DNA of 64,000 nucleotides, taken from positions 4,278,001-4,342,000 of the forward strand of contig NZ_CP029482.1 in the NCBI RefSeq assembly GCF_003151075.1, in the 5' to 3' direction. The position numbers and the translations under genes were made by a program. This stretch comes from Pseudomonas sp. 31-12 (GTDB lineage: Bacteria > Pseudomonadota > Gammaproteobacteria > Pseudomonadales > Pseudomonadaceae). Below, one piece after another: positions 18,237-26,725 of the stretch (positions are counted from its first letter, which is position 1; every line of letters starts with the position of its first letter). Below the pieces are notes generated by a model. The model made no database searches and was not told where the DNA came from. It saw nothing but the letters and a program-made list of their open reading frames with translations.

Positions 18237-18271
18237 GCCCGATCGTCGGGCAACACTGCCCGATCGTCCGG
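18237..18271. promoter_or_regulatory. Tandem GCCCGATCGT sites between DUF4242 and AraC genes
   Basis: GCCCGATCGTCGGGC (18237-18251) is a perfect 6-bp-arm palindrome around TCG, and a second copy TGCCCGATCGTCCGG starts 20 bases later at 18257. Two helical-turn-spaced copies in a divergent promoter suggest the binding sites of the adjacent AraC regulator. This is inference from position and symmetry. Confidence 0.55.
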
Positions 18272-18335
18272 AGAATGCACGTTTGGCGGCGACGCGCTCA
18301 CAATCAGAAAGCCCTCAGCAACAGGGGAAACCACC

Positions 18336-19328
18336 ATGGATGCCCTGTCCCAAACCCTGCGCGTCGTCCGCCTGGTCGGTGCGATTTTCATCAACGCCAG
18401 GTTCACGGCGCCCTGGTGCTACCAGTCGCCCAGTGCCGACACCGCTGCCCCGTTTCTGGAGCCCGGCGCCGAGCGGGTGGTGATCTTTCACTTGATCACC
18501 GAAGGCGAATGCTACGTCGAGATGGGCAACGCTCCGCCGCTGCGGCTGACGGCCGGCGATGTGGTGGTATTCCCTCAGGGCGACGCCCATCGCATGAGTT
18601 CTCAACCCGGGCTGACGCCGGTCGCCGGCAAGCGCCTGGACGTGGTGCTGGCGCGGCGTCCACGACAATTGAGCTACGGCGGTGGAGGCGCGGTGACGCG
18701 TCTGGTGTGCGGTTATCTGGCGTGCGATACGCGGTTGGCGGGCATGTTACTGACCGGGTTGCCGGCCGTGGTCCGGGTCAATGTGCGCGGCTCGAATGCG
18801 GGTATCTGGCTGGAATCTTCCGTCCGTTATGCACTGGCCGAAGCACGCTCGCCCAGGCCCGGCGGCGAAGGTGTGCTGGCGAAACTGGCCGAGGTGCTGT
18901 TCATCGAAGTGCTGCGCCTGTACATGAACGAGCACGGTGAAGGCCGGACCGGATGGCTGGCGGGTGTGAGCGACCGGATTGTCGGTGCCGCCCTGAACGC
19001 ATTGCACAAAAAACCCTGTCACGCCTGGACCCTGGATGAACTGGCGCGGACCGCCGGCACGTCCAGGTCGGTATTGGCGGAGCGCTTTGCGCAATTGGTG
19101 GGGAGTTCGCCGATGCAGTATTTGACGCAATGGCGGATGTTGCTCGCGGCCAACCTGTTACGCAGCAGTAACAGTTCGTTGATGCGGATTGCCGAAGAGG
19201 TGGGTTACCAGACTGACACGGCGTTCAGCCGGGCCTTTCGTCGAGAGTACGGAGCACCACCGGCAGCCTGGCGGCGCAATCAGGAGAAAAAACCAATGGC
19301 CCACGGCGCGCAGCCTGTGAGCCATTGA
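18336..19328 (+). CDS. AraC-family regulator with cupin sensor domain
   Basis: 330 residues, AGGGGA upstream. N-terminal cupin (VVIFHLITEGECYVEMGN ... LTAGDVVVFPQGDAHRMSS, the AraC_binding/cupin_6 type) and C-terminal two-helix-turn-helix AraC domain (WTLDELARTAGTSRSVLAERF; LMRIAEEVGYQTDTAFSRAFRREYG). Divergent from the DUF4242-methyltransferase pair with tandem palindromes between, so it probably regulates them or itself. Effector unknown. Confidence 0.9.
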   Translation: MDALSQTLRVVRLVGAIFINARFTAPWCYQSPSADTAAPFLEPGAERVVIFHLITEGECYVEMGNAPPLRLTAGDVVVFPQGDAHRMSSQPGLTPVAGKRLDVVLARRPRQLSYGGGGAVTRLVCGYLACDTRLAGMLLTGLPAVVRVNVRGSNAGIWLESSVRYALAEARSPRPGGEGVLAKLAEVLFIEVLRLYMNEHGEGRTGWLAGVSDRIVGAALNALHKKPCHAWTLDELARTAGTSRSVLAERFAQLVGSSPMQYLTQWRMLLAANLLRSSNSSLMRIAEEVGYQTDTAFSRAFRREYGAPPAAWRRNQEKKPMAHGAQPVSH

Positions 19329-19337
19329 TATCGCGAG

Positions 19338-20546
19338 TTACGCGGAAGGTGCCTTGGCCTCTTCCAGCAGTTGCTGAATCATTTTCTCCTGGGTTTCGTA
19401 GGCACCTTCACCGAAGTGGGTGTAACGCACCTGGCCCTTGGCGTCGATCAGGTAGTGAGCGGGCCAGTACTGGTTGTCGAAGGCGCGCCAGATCGCGTAG
19501 TTGTTGTCGATGGCCACAGGGTAGGTAATGCCGAGCTCTTTGACCTGATCCTTGACGTTGTCGATGATGCGCTCGTAACCGTATTCAGGGGTGTGGACGC
19601 CGACGACCACCAGGCCATCCTTCTCGTACTTCTTCGCCCAATCCTTCACGTACGGCAAGGTGTGCTGGCAGTTGATGCAGTCGTAGGTCCAGAAGTCCAC
19701 CAACACCACTTTGCCTTTGAGCGAATCATTGCTCAACGCTGGCGAGTTCAGCCATTGCACGGCACCGGACAGTGACGGCATAGGGCCTTGGGCGTTGTCC
19801 ATGGAGTCGGCCTTGACCTTGCTGACGAAGTAATCGACGACTTTCGGCACGGTCTCCATCACGCCTTTTTCGAGGCTGCTGACGCTTTCGGACGAGGTGC
19901 TGGCCAACAGTGTCCGGTCGGCACCGGTGGAAATCACCGCCACGGTGGCCAGCACGGCAACACCGGCACCACGCCGCAGCCAACCGGTGACCGGGATCGA
20001 CGCTTTCAAGCGATTGACCAGGCCGCGACCGGCGAAGAGCAAGGTGCCCAGCGACAACGCGCTGCCCAGGCCGTACGCCAACAGCAACAGGCTGGTCTGG
20101 GCGTTGGCGCCTTGCAGCATGGCGCCGGTGAGAATTACGCCGAGGATCGGCCCGGCACACGGTGCCCAGAGCAGCCCGGTGGCCACGCCGATCATGACCG
20201 AACCCAGCGGGCCGGACATTTTGCGGGTGTCGGGGTCGAGGCGATTGCCCAGCGCCACGAAGGGGCGGGCCATCCAGTCACCGACACGGGCGGAAATCAG
20301 CGACAGGGCAAACAACCCCATCACGAAGAGCGCGACGTGGCGACCGGTGTTGTTGGCTTGCACCACCCATTCGCTGCTGACCACGGCCAGGCTCGAGATC
20401 AGGGCGAAGGTCAGGACCATGCCGCCAAGGGTGAGCAGGATCGAGGAGCGTGTGCGTTTGACACCGGCGAACAGAAACGGCACGACCGGGAGGATGCAGG
20501 GACTGAGGACGGTCAATATGCCGCCCAGGAAAGCGATGAGAAACAT
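19338..20546 (-). CDS. CcdA/DipZ-like thiol-disulfide protein with C-terminal thioredoxin domain
   Basis: 402 residues from the ATG at 20546 (AAGGTGATT upstream); the frame extends 16 codons further without support. Residues 1-210 are a CcdA/DsbD-beta-type membrane domain with the paired intramembrane cysteines C17 (LSPCILPVVPF) and C130 (LLWAPCAGPILG). Residues about 250-402 are a TlpA/AhpC-type thioredoxin domain with active site DCINCQH (C290, C293). It should carry reducing power across the inner membrane to periplasmic thiols. Convergent with the AraC gene and upstream of two small secreted proteins and a two-component system, an order also seen around PA2478-PA2480 of P. aeruginosa. Confidence 0.9.
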   Translation of the reverse strand: MFLIAFLGGILTVLSPCILPVVPFLFAGVKRTRSSILLTLGGMVLTFALISSLAVVSSEWVVQANNTGRHVALFVMGLFALSLISARVGDWMARPFVALGNRLDPDTRKMSGPLGSVMIGVATGLLWAPCAGPILGVILTGAMLQGANAQTSLLLLAYGLGSALSLGTLLFAGRGLVNRLKASIPVTGWLRRGAGVAVLATVAVISTGADRTLLASTSSESVSSLEKGVMETVPKVVDYFVSKVKADSMDNAQGPMPSLSGAVQWLNSPALSNDSLKGKVVLVDFWTYDCINCQHTLPYVKDWAKKYEKDGLVVVGVHTPEYGYERIIDNVKDQVKELGITYPVAIDNNYAIWRAFDNQYWPAHYLIDAKGQVRYTHFGEGAYETQEKMIQQLLEEAKAPSA

Positions 20547-20631
20547 GGTAATCACCTTGAAAATAGAGAGTGACGACACACCACCCGCTCCCACAGGGGA
20601 TTGGCGGTGAGCTCAAAACAGTGTTCGGGCT

Positions 20632-20886
20632 TCAGGCCGTCTGGTTATCCAGCAAATGTCCTTGCGGCGTCCGGCTGGCGCCGTTCTCTGCAACCAGCTG
20701 ACCCTGCGGCGTACGGCTTGCACCGTCCTCGGCCAGGAAGGTATGGCCGCCCTGCTCCGCCACCGGCGTCAGCTGGAAGCAGGTCGCGCTGCCGCAGCTT
20801 TTCTGTTCAACCGCGGCATTGGCATGGGCCGCCGCACCGGCGACGGAGAAAGCAACAGCGGTCAAATAGCGAGTGACGTTGTTCAT
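20632..20886 (-). CDS. Small secreted protein with 14-residue tandem repeats
   Basis: 84 residues with AGGAAG upstream. Signal peptide MNNVTRYLTAVAFSVAGAAA cleaved near HANA. The mature part has C31-x4-C36 and then two near-identical 14-residue units (AEDGASRTPQGQLV at 52-65, AENGASRTPQGHLL at 66-79), preceded by a degenerate copy AEQGGHTF (43-50). Similar repeat-bearing short proteins are annotated in Pseudomonas as phage infection protein, without functional proof. It is encoded between the DipZ-like protein and DUF2790, so it may be an exported partner or substrate of that thiol system; this is inference. Confidence 0.8.
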   Translation of the reverse strand: MNNVTRYLTAVAFSVAGAAAHANAAVEQKSCGSATCFQLTPVAEQGGHTFLAEDGASRTPQGQLVAENGASRTPQGHLLDNQTA

Positions 20887-20934
20887 GGTCTTCTTCCTGT
20901 TTCAAAGGGGATTGGCAATCGGTCAGCGAAGAAC

Positions 20935-21201
20935 TCAGTTGTCCGCGTTGCAGCCGTCAGCAAACTTGCGGTAATCGAGCACCTGGGTGTGCTGCTGGGA
21001 ATCCAGGTAGGTCAGCTGGGCATTCACAATCCCGCAGGAAGGCGCGGCGTCCTCTTTCAGCGACACTACTTTCTTGATGTCCAAGTGGGTGCCGTAGGTG
21101 TAGGTTTTGGCGCTGACATCGGTAGCTTCGGCGCGGGCCGACAAGGTGCAGATGTTCAGGGCGGCAAACAAACAAGCGGCGTAGATGGCTTTGGTGTTCA
21201 T
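20935..21201 (-). CDS. DUF2790 secreted protein
   Basis: 88 residues, GAGGAAATCACC before the start. Signal peptide ending LSARA and mature YTYGTHLDIKKVVSL ... CGIVNAQLTYLDSQQHTQVLDYRKFADGC, the DUF2790 pattern restricted to Pseudomonas and relatives. Two conserved cysteines probably form a disulfide. Family members are usually found next to two-component systems and metal-stress genes; here it is divergent from such a system. Function unknown. Confidence 0.88.
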   Translation of the reverse strand: MNTKAIYAACLFAALNICTLSARAEATDVSAKTYTYGTHLDIKKVVSLKEDAAPSCGIVNAQLTYLDSQQHTQVLDYRKFADGCNADN

Positions 21202-21352
21202 GGTGATTTCCTCAAGGCTTCAATGGGTAGATCGTTCAATTGAGAAGAGGCTGTGTGGGTTGCCTCGATGGAACCCATTAGAAGCTCGCGAGGTATCTCG
21301 TCTGTGTCGAAAACAGACGCGTGTAAATCGGTACGTATCAAAGCCGGCCCCT

Positions 21353-21370
21353 GATACAGAGCGATACAAA
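21353..21370. promoter_or_regulatory. Response-regulator-type direct repeat, copy 1
   Basis: GATACAGAGCGATACAAA; on the other strand TGTATC-N4-TGTATC. A 10-base period fits OmpR/PhoB-family dimers binding in tandem. It lies between the response regulator gene and DUF2790. Related sequences occur upstream of the formamidase and MNIO genes. Confidence 0.6.
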
Positions 21371-21420
21371 ACCCCCGGAAAATCGTATTTTTGCGTTCGC
21401 GTGTATCCGCTGCCACGCCA

Positions 21421-21438
21421 GATACACTGCAATACAAA
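21421..21438. promoter_or_regulatory. Response-regulator-type direct repeat, copy 2
   Basis: GATACACTGCAATACAAA, 14 of 18 bases identical to copy 1 with the same 10-base period, 87 bases before the response regulator start. Confidence 0.6.
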
Positions 21439-21507
21439 GGGCTGCGGGCGAGCAGGCAAAGGCTCGATAGACTGCGCAACAACCCCCATTGATAGAGGCT
21501 TGGCCCC

Positions 21508-22248
21508 ATGGAACACGTCGATCACATTCTCATCGTGGACGATGACCGCGAGATCCGGGAACTGGTAGGCAACTACCTCAAGAAGAACGGCCTGCGCACC
21601 ACGGTCGTCGCCGACGGGCGTCAGATGCGCACCTTCCTTGAGTCCACGCCGGTGGACCTGATCGTGCTCGACATCATGATGCCGGGCGACGATGGCCTGA
21701 TGCTCTGCCGCGAGTTGCGCGCCGGCAAACACAAGGCCACGCCGGTGCTTATGCTCACCGCCCGCAACGACGAAACCGACCGCATCATCGGCCTGGAAAT
21801 GGGCGCCGACGATTACCTGGTCAAGCCATTCGCCGCCCGTGAATTGCTCGCCCGAATCAACGCCGTACTGCGCCGCACGCGAATGCTGCCGCCGAATCTG
21901 GTGGTCACCGAAAGCGGTCGCCTGCTGGCGTTCGGCCGCTGGCGCCTGGACACGTCGGCCCGGCACTTGCTGGATGAAGACGGCACCATGGTCGCGCTCA
22001 GCGGCGCGGAATATCGGTTGCTGCGAGTATTCCTCGATCACCCTCAACGGGTGCTCAATCGTGACCAACTGCTGAATCTGACCCAGGGCCGCGACGCCGA
22101 TCTGTTTGATCGCTCCATCGACTTGCTGGTCAGCCGTTTACGCCAGCGCTTGCTGGACGATGCCCGCGAACCGGCCTATATCAAAACCGTGCGCAGTGAG
22201 GGCTACGTGTTTTCGCTGCCGGTGGACGTGCTCGGTGCGCCGTCATGA
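21508..22248 (+). CDS. OmpR-family response regulator
   Basis: 246 residues. Receiver domain with acidic pair D11/D12, phosphoacceptor D55 (LIVLDIMMPG) and K106 (YLVKPFAARELLAR); C-terminal OmpR/PhoB winged helix (LSGAEYRLLRVFLDHP, RSIDLLVSRLRQRL, IKTVRSEGYVF). The stop overlaps the sensor kinase start (ATGA), so the pair is co-translated. Gene order with a DipZ-like protein and small secreted proteins resembles PA2479. Direct repeats upstream suggest autoregulation. The stimulus is unknown; thiol or metal stress would fit the neighbours. Confidence 0.93.
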   Translation: MEHVDHILIVDDDREIRELVGNYLKKNGLRTTVVADGRQMRTFLESTPVDLIVLDIMMPGDDGLMLCRELRAGKHKATPVLMLTARNDETDRIIGLEMGADDYLVKPFAARELLARINAVLRRTRMLPPNLVVTESGRLLAFGRWRLDTSARHLLDEDGTMVALSGAEYRLLRVFLDHPQRVLNRDQLLNLTQGRDADLFDRSIDLLVSRLRQRLLDDAREPAYIKTVRSEGYVFSLPVDVLGAPS

Positions 22249-23555
22249 ACCTGTCGCTTCGTTGGCCACGCACCCTCGCCTCACGGTTGTCGCTGATCTT
22301 CCTGGTCTGCCTGATCCTGGCGCAGGCGCTGTCCTTCGGCGCGCAGTATTACGAGCGTTACGAAAGCGCGAAAAACACCATGCTCGGCAACCTCGAAACC
22401 GACGTCTCGACCTCCATTGCCATCCTCGACCGCTTGCCGGCCGAAGAACGCATGAGCTGGCTGCAACAACTGAACCGTCGCAATTACAGTTATCTGCTCA
22501 ATGAAGGGTCGCCGGGCACCCGCATGGAAGACATGCCCATCGCGATGACCTCGATCAAAGACGCCATCGGCAAGGATTACCCGATGACTGTGACCGACAT
22601 TCCCGGCCCGCAAAAGCACTTCCAGGTCCACCTTAAACTCGCGGACGGCAGCCCCGTCACCATCGATGTGCGTCCGGCAATGGTGGCGCTGTCGCCGTGG
22701 TTACCCATCGTGTTGTTGGGTCAGTTGGCGCTGATGATCGCCTGCACCTGGCTGGCCGTCAGAATCGCTATCCGCCCCCTCACCCGCCTTGCCGAGGCGG
22801 TGGACAACCTTGATCCCAACGCCCACGCGGTGCACCTGGACGAAAAAGGCCCGACCGAAGTTGCCCACGCCGCCATCGCCTTCAATTCGATGCAGGCGCG
22901 CATCGCCGCGTACCTGAAGGAGCGCATGCAACTGCTGGCGGCGATTTCTCACGACCTGCAAACCCCGATCACGCGCATGAAACTGCGCGCCGAATTCATG
23001 GACGACTGCATCGAGAAAGACAAATTGTGGAGTGACCTCGGCGAGATGGAGCACTTGGTGCGCGAAGGCGTGGCGTATGCCCGCAGCGTGCACGGCGCCA
23101 CCGAAGAAAGCCGCCGCACCGACCTGGATTCGTTCCTCGACAGCCTGGTGTTTGACTACCAGGACGTGGGCAAGGACGTGCAGCTCAGTGGCAAATGTGG
23201 CGCGGTAATCGACATCCGGCCGCATGCCTTGCGGCGGGTGCTGGTCAACCTGACGGATAACGCACTGAAGTTCGCCGGGGCCGCTGAACTGAAGGTGGAA
23301 GCGAAAAAAGACAGCCTGTCGGTGAAGGTCATGGATCGCGGGCCGGGCATTGCCGAAGAGGAGCTGGCCCACGTGATGGAACCGTTTTATCGGGTAGAGA
23401 ATTCGCGCAACCGCAGCACCGGCGGCACCGGTCTGGGGCTGGCGATTGCACAGCAATTGGCGTTGGCGCTCGGGGGATCGTTGACGTTGAGCAATCGTGA
23501 AGGCGGCGGGTTGTGTGCGGAGTTGAAGCTGCCGGTACGACCAGGCAGTCAGTAA
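22245..23555 (+). CDS. Sensor histidine kinase
   Basis: 436 residues. First membrane segment about 14-34, periplasmic sensor about 35-150, second membrane segment about 152-173, HAMP linker (IRPLTRLAEAVDNLD), dimerisation domain with phospho-His H236 (AAISHDLQTPITRMK), and ATPase domain with N-box VNLTDNALKF, G1 DRGPGIAEE and G2 GGTGLGLAIAQQ. Works with the response regulator whose stop it overlaps. The frame after the kinase runs on into the next gene's upstream sequence; its true stop is at 23553-23555. Confidence 0.93.
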   Translation: MNLSLRWPRTLASRLSLIFLVCLILAQALSFGAQYYERYESAKNTMLGNLETDVSTSIAILDRLPAEERMSWLQQLNRRNYSYLLNEGSPGTRMEDMPIAMTSIKDAIGKDYPMTVTDIPGPQKHFQVHLKLADGSPVTIDVRPAMVALSPWLPIVLLGQLALMIACTWLAVRIAIRPLTRLAEAVDNLDPNAHAVHLDEKGPTEVAHAAIAFNSMQARIAAYLKERMQLLAAISHDLQTPITRMKLRAEFMDDCIEKDKLWSDLGEMEHLVREGVAYARSVHGATEESRRTDLDSFLDSLVFDYQDVGKDVQLSGKCGAVIDIRPHALRRVLVNLTDNALKFAGAAELKVEAKKDSLSVKVMDRGPGIAEEELAHVMEPFYRVENSRNRSTGGTGLGLAIAQQLALALGGSLTLSNREGGGLCAELKLPVRPGSQ

Positions 23556-23659
23556 ACAGACCCAAAGGCCAAGGAAAGCCTTTATATTGTCGGCACCGTC
23601 GCGTCACACGCGGCGGTGGCGCACCCGATAGAAACCGACACTTATATGGATATTGGCGA

Positions 23660-24292
23660 ATGGATGACAACAGAAGGCCCATCAAGACGCGCTCTGCGGG
23701 CTGGGCGAAACACATCACCGACCTCCTGGTGAAAAAAGACATCTCCCCCAATCAGATCTCCGTCGCCAGCATCGCCTTTGCGCTCGCCGGGGCGGTGGCA
23801 TTGAATATTGATAACGGGCTCATCGGCTCGATCCTCTGCGCTGTCGGCATTCAATTGCGCCTGCTGTGCAACCTCTTCGACGGGATGGTAGCGATCGAGG
23901 GCGGCAAGAAATCCGACATCGGCAGCCTCTACAACGAATTCCCCGACCGCATTGCCGACAGCCTGCTGATCGTCGCGCTGGGGTATGCCATCGGCTACGC
24001 CGATCTTGGCTGGTTCGCGGCGCTGGCCGCGGCACTGACGGCGTATGTCAGGGTGTTCGGCGGCTCGATTGGCCTGAAGCAAAGCTTCATCGGCCCCATG
24101 GCCAAGCAGCATCGCATGGCCGTGATGACCGTGGCCCTTCTGTTGAATGCCGTCGAAGCCAGCGTTTATGCCACTCACTACGTACTGTTGATCGCGCTGA
24201 TCATCATTGCTGTCGGCTCAGCCGCGACCTGCGTCACGCGCACGCTGGCCATCTCGCGCCAGCTCAAGGGGAATGCTCATGTGGATCAGTAA
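23660..24292 (+). CDS. CDP-alcohol phosphatidyltransferase family protein
   Basis: 210 residues from the ATG at 23660 (MDDNRRPIKTR); a much longer frame reaches back into the kinase gene and is not believable. Multi-pass membrane protein with LFDGMVAIEGGKKSDIGSLYNEFPDRIAD, the D-G-x2-[AV]-x(8-9)-G-x3-[DN]-x3-D type active site with a shifted spacing (IEGGKKS in place of the usual AR). First gene of an operon with an acyltransferase and a CdsA-like enzyme, so it probably attaches an alcohol headgroup to CDP-diacylglycerol. Which headgroup is unknown. The ribosome site is weak. Confidence 0.85.
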   Translation: MDDNRRPIKTRSAGWAKHITDLLVKKDISPNQISVASIAFALAGAVALNIDNGLIGSILCAVGIQLRLLCNLFDGMVAIEGGKKSDIGSLYNEFPDRIADSLLIVALGYAIGYADLGWFAALAAALTAYVRVFGGSIGLKQSFIGPMAKQHRMAVMTVALLLNAVEASVYATHYVLLIALIIIAVGSAATCVTRTLAISRQLKGNAHVDQ

Positions 24293-24878
24293 CGCGCTGA
24301 TATCTGTTCTTCGCTTCCTGATCGGCGTCACCGCCCGCTGGGAAAGCCCGCCGGACCTGACACGCCAACGCATTTACTTCGCCAATCACTCCAGTCACAT
24401 GGACACCCTGGCAATCATCGCCGCCCTGCCACCGGAAGCCCGGGTGAACGTGAAACCGGTCGCCGCCGCTGACTACTGGGGAAAGAACAAATTTCTCTCG
24501 TACATCTCGCAGAAAGGCCTGAATGCGGTGCTGATCGAGCGCAATCCGGCGCCCGGCGTCAATGTGCTAGAGCCGATTTTCGATGTGGTGCGTGCCGGCC
24601 ATTCGATCATCATCTTTCCGGAAGGCACGCGCGGCAGCGAGGCGTTGCCCGGTCCTTTCAAATCAGGCCTGTACCGTTTGGCCGAGACATTCCCCGAGGT
24701 GGACCTGGTGCCCATCTACCTGGAAAACCTGCATCGCTCCATGCCAAAAGGCAAACACGTCCCGCTGCCCATCATCTGCACGATCCGTATCGGCGACCCG
24801 CTGCAACGGATCAGTGGCGAGGAAAAACAGGTGTTTCTGGATCGGGCGCGTGAAGCGATTGTGAGGTTGGCGGAATGA
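24279..24878 (+). CDS. 1-acylglycerol-3-phosphate acyltransferase (PlsC-like)
   Basis: 199 residues. I choose the ATG at 24279, seven bases after AAGGGGA; a second ATG six bases earlier is too close to it. Contains the acyltransferase catalytic motif NHSSHMD (NHx4D), and FPEGTRG for glycerol-phosphate binding. Overlaps the preceding gene by 14 bases and the following by 4 (ATGA), so the three are translationally coupled. Should make phosphatidic acid in the inner membrane, feeding the CdsA-like enzyme encoded next. Confidence 0.9.
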   Translation: MWISNALISVLRFLIGVTARWESPPDLTRQRIYFANHSSHMDTLAIIAALPPEARVNVKPVAAADYWGKNKFLSYISQKGLNAVLIERNPAPGVNVLEPIFDVVRAGHSIIIFPEGTRGSEALPGPFKSGLYRLAETFPEVDLVPIYLENLHRSMPKGKHVPLPIICTIRIGDPLQRISGEEKQVFLDRAREAIVRLAE

Positions 24879-25822
24879 ATCTTGACCAAAAGTTCTTGTG
24901 GTTCTTCGGCGCCATTGCCTGTCTGTTGGCGATCGCTTCGATCATCGGCCGGATTCTGGCCAGGCGCGCTCAATCAGAAAGCTCGATGTCGACCATCGAA
25001 AACCTCAACCAGCGGGTGAATGCCTGGTGGGGCATGGTCATCATCTTCTTCGTGTCCTACCTGTTGGGCGGCAACGCAACGGTCATCCTGTTTGGTTTCA
25101 TTTCACTGTTCGCGCTCCGGGAATTCATCACCCTGACGCCGACACGGCTTGGCGACCATAACGCGCTGTTCTCGGCGTTTTTCATTCTGATCCCGCTGCA
25201 ATACGTGCTGATCGGCACCCACTGGTATTCGCTGTTCACCCTGTTGATTCCGGTGTACGCGTTCCTGCTGTTGCCGGCGATTGCGGTGCTGAGCCAGGAC
25301 ACCGACGCGTTCCTGGAACGGGCAGCCAAGATCCAGTGGGGGGTGATGATTTGCGTCTACTGCATCAGCCACGCACCCGCTCTGTTGCTGCTGGACCTGG
25401 AAGGCTTCAAGGGGCAGAACGCGCTGCTGCTGTTCTATCTCGTGTTTGTCGTGCAGTTGAGTGATGTGTTGCAGTACGTATTCGGCAAGCTCTTCGGCAA
25501 GCACAAGGTTGCACCGCTGGTGAGTCCGTCGAAAACGGTGGAAGGCTTGGTCGGTGGCGGTCTGTCCGCAACGCTGATTGGCGGGTGCATGTTCTGGATG
25601 ACCCCGTTCAATTTCTGGCAGTCGCTGCTGATGTCGCTGGTGATCGTGGTGATGGGTTTTCTGGGTGGGTTGGTTATGTCCGCCATTAAACGCAGCCTGA
25701 GCGCGAAGGATTGGGGGACCATGATCAAGGGCCATGGCGGCATGCTGGATCGGATGGATTCGATTTGCTTTGCGGCGCCGATCTTCTTTCACCTGACGCG
25801 ATATTTCTTCTCCGCCACATAA
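24875..25822 (+). CDS. Phosphatidate cytidylyltransferase (CdsA-like)
   Basis: 315 residues with about eight hydrophobic segments. C-terminal signature VSPSKTVEGLVGG ... MSAIKRSLSAKDWGTMIKGHGGMLDRMDS is the CdsA family signature (S-x-[LIVMF]-K-R-x4-K-D-x-[GSA]-x2-[LIF]-[PG]-x-H-G-G-[LIVMF]-x-D-R). Makes CDP-diacylglycerol from phosphatidic acid and CTP. As the last gene of the operon it gives the precursor used by the CDP-alcohol transferase encoded first, so the three genes make a self-contained phospholipid branch. Likely a second copy beside the housekeeping cdsA. Confidence 0.9.
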   Translation: MNLDQKFLWFFGAIACLLAIASIIGRILARRAQSESSMSTIENLNQRVNAWWGMVIIFFVSYLLGGNATVILFGFISLFALREFITLTPTRLGDHNALFSAFFILIPLQYVLIGTHWYSLFTLLIPVYAFLLLPAIAVLSQDTDAFLERAAKIQWGVMICVYCISHAPALLLLDLEGFKGQNALLLFYLVFVVQLSDVLQYVFGKLFGKHKVAPLVSPSKTVEGLVGGGLSATLIGGCMFWMTPFNFWQSLLMSLVIVVMGFLGGLVMSAIKRSLSAKDWGTMIKGHGGMLDRMDSICFAAPIFFHLTRYFFSAT

Positions 25823-25843
25823 ATATCCATTCACACCACTAAA

Positions 25844-25935
25844 CCTGTGGGAGCGGGCTTGCTCGCGAAGGCGGTGTCAGTCGACAGTGATGTTGCCTGA
25901 CACGACGCCTTCGCGAGCAAGCCCGCTCCCACAGG
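25844..25935. repeat. REPIN (GTGGGAGCGGGCTTGCTCGCGAAGGC core)
   Basis: CCTGTGGGAGCGGGCTTGCT at the left and its inverted copy ending GCCCGCTCCCACAGG at 25935, around a ~30-base centre. Between convergent genes. Confidence 0.88.
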
Positions 25936-25966
25936 GTCAAGTGGTGTTTGGGGGGATTGCATTCGG

Positions 25967-26725
25967 TCAGGCAATTACGCCAACAACCCCTTCCCCGTGC
26001 ATCTGCCGCAACAACGCCGCGCCACTCGCCATGAATTCCGGCGATCCAGCGGCCCCCGCCTCCACCGCCAACCCTTCCAGCTGCGCCTGCCCGTCCAGCT
26101 CGGGAAATTCCTCGATCCGCTGCAACAACCGCCACGCCAACGGGCTCAGCTCGGAAAATTTCACACTCCAGTCCTCAGCCCGACGCACCAACAATAATGT
26201 GGGTTGAGGCGGTGCAATGTCCGGCTGATGATCCGGCCCCACTAACTGCACCGGCCACGCATAGGCCAATGGCCAGGCCAGCGGCGACACCTGCAACGGT
26301 CGTTCCAGGATCAAGGCCACATCACTCGGCGCCAACGGCTCCGCCTCGGACTGCTGCAATGCCATTTCAACCCACTCGTAATGCGCCAGTTCCACCATGA
26401 ACGGCGGCCACTCGCGCTCACCTAACGCCTGCGGTCCGGAGGCCAGGAACTCGACAAACTCCTGGGCGATTTCACCGAATTTCGGGGTGCGCGCGCGGTA
26501 GTCGCGCAGAAAGATTCGCACCAGCGAACGCCAGTGCTCATCACCGAGAATCTTGATCAGCACCGGAAAGGTCCCGCTGAGCAACAACGACAGGTTGGAA
26601 AAAATCAGGTCGCGGTAAACCTGTGCCCGCGCCACATCCATCCCGGCCGGCGGCGCGCAGTGATCGGGATCGCGCAGGTACTGGCCCAGCGTGGATTGCT
26701 GGTGATGCAACGAGTGTTTAACCAC
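25967..26725 (-). CDS. DUF2063 protein, MNIO partner (HvfC/BufC-like)
   Basis: 252 residues starting at a GTG that overlaps the end of the MNIO gene by 8 bases. N-terminal DUF2063 helical domain ([55 protein letters not shown]). Family members partner DUF692 enzymes and are thought to present the precursor peptide. Translational coupling supports a complex. It is annotated in many genomes as putative DNA-binding, which this sequence does not support strongly. Confidence 0.85.
   Translation of the reverse strand: MVKHSLHHQQSTLGQYLRDPDHCAPPAGMDVARAQVYRDLIFSNLSLLLSGTFPVLIKILGDEHWRSLVRIFLRDYRARTPKFGEIAQEFVEFLASGPQALGEREWPPFMVELAHYEWVEMALQQSEAEPLAPSDVALILERPLQVSPLAWPLAYAWPVQLVGPDHQPDIAPPQPTLLLVRRAEDWSVKFSELSPLAWRLLQRIEEFPELDGQAQLEGLAVEAGAAGSPEFMASGAALLRQMHGEGVVGVIA

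Larger units (their letters stand above)
21202..21507. other. Divergent promoter region of DUF2790 and the two-component system
   Basis: 306 bases without a gene. It holds two 10-bp-period direct repeats (21353-21370 and 21421-21438) and presumably both promoters. Further single TGTATC/GATAC half-sites (GTACGTATC near 21331, GTGTATCC near 21401) are scattered between. Confidence 0.6.

Noticed and set aside
23513..23659. Upstream extension of the CDP-alcohol transferase frame into the kinase gene
   Set aside because: The added codons overlap the sensor kinase end in another frame and lack homology to the family.
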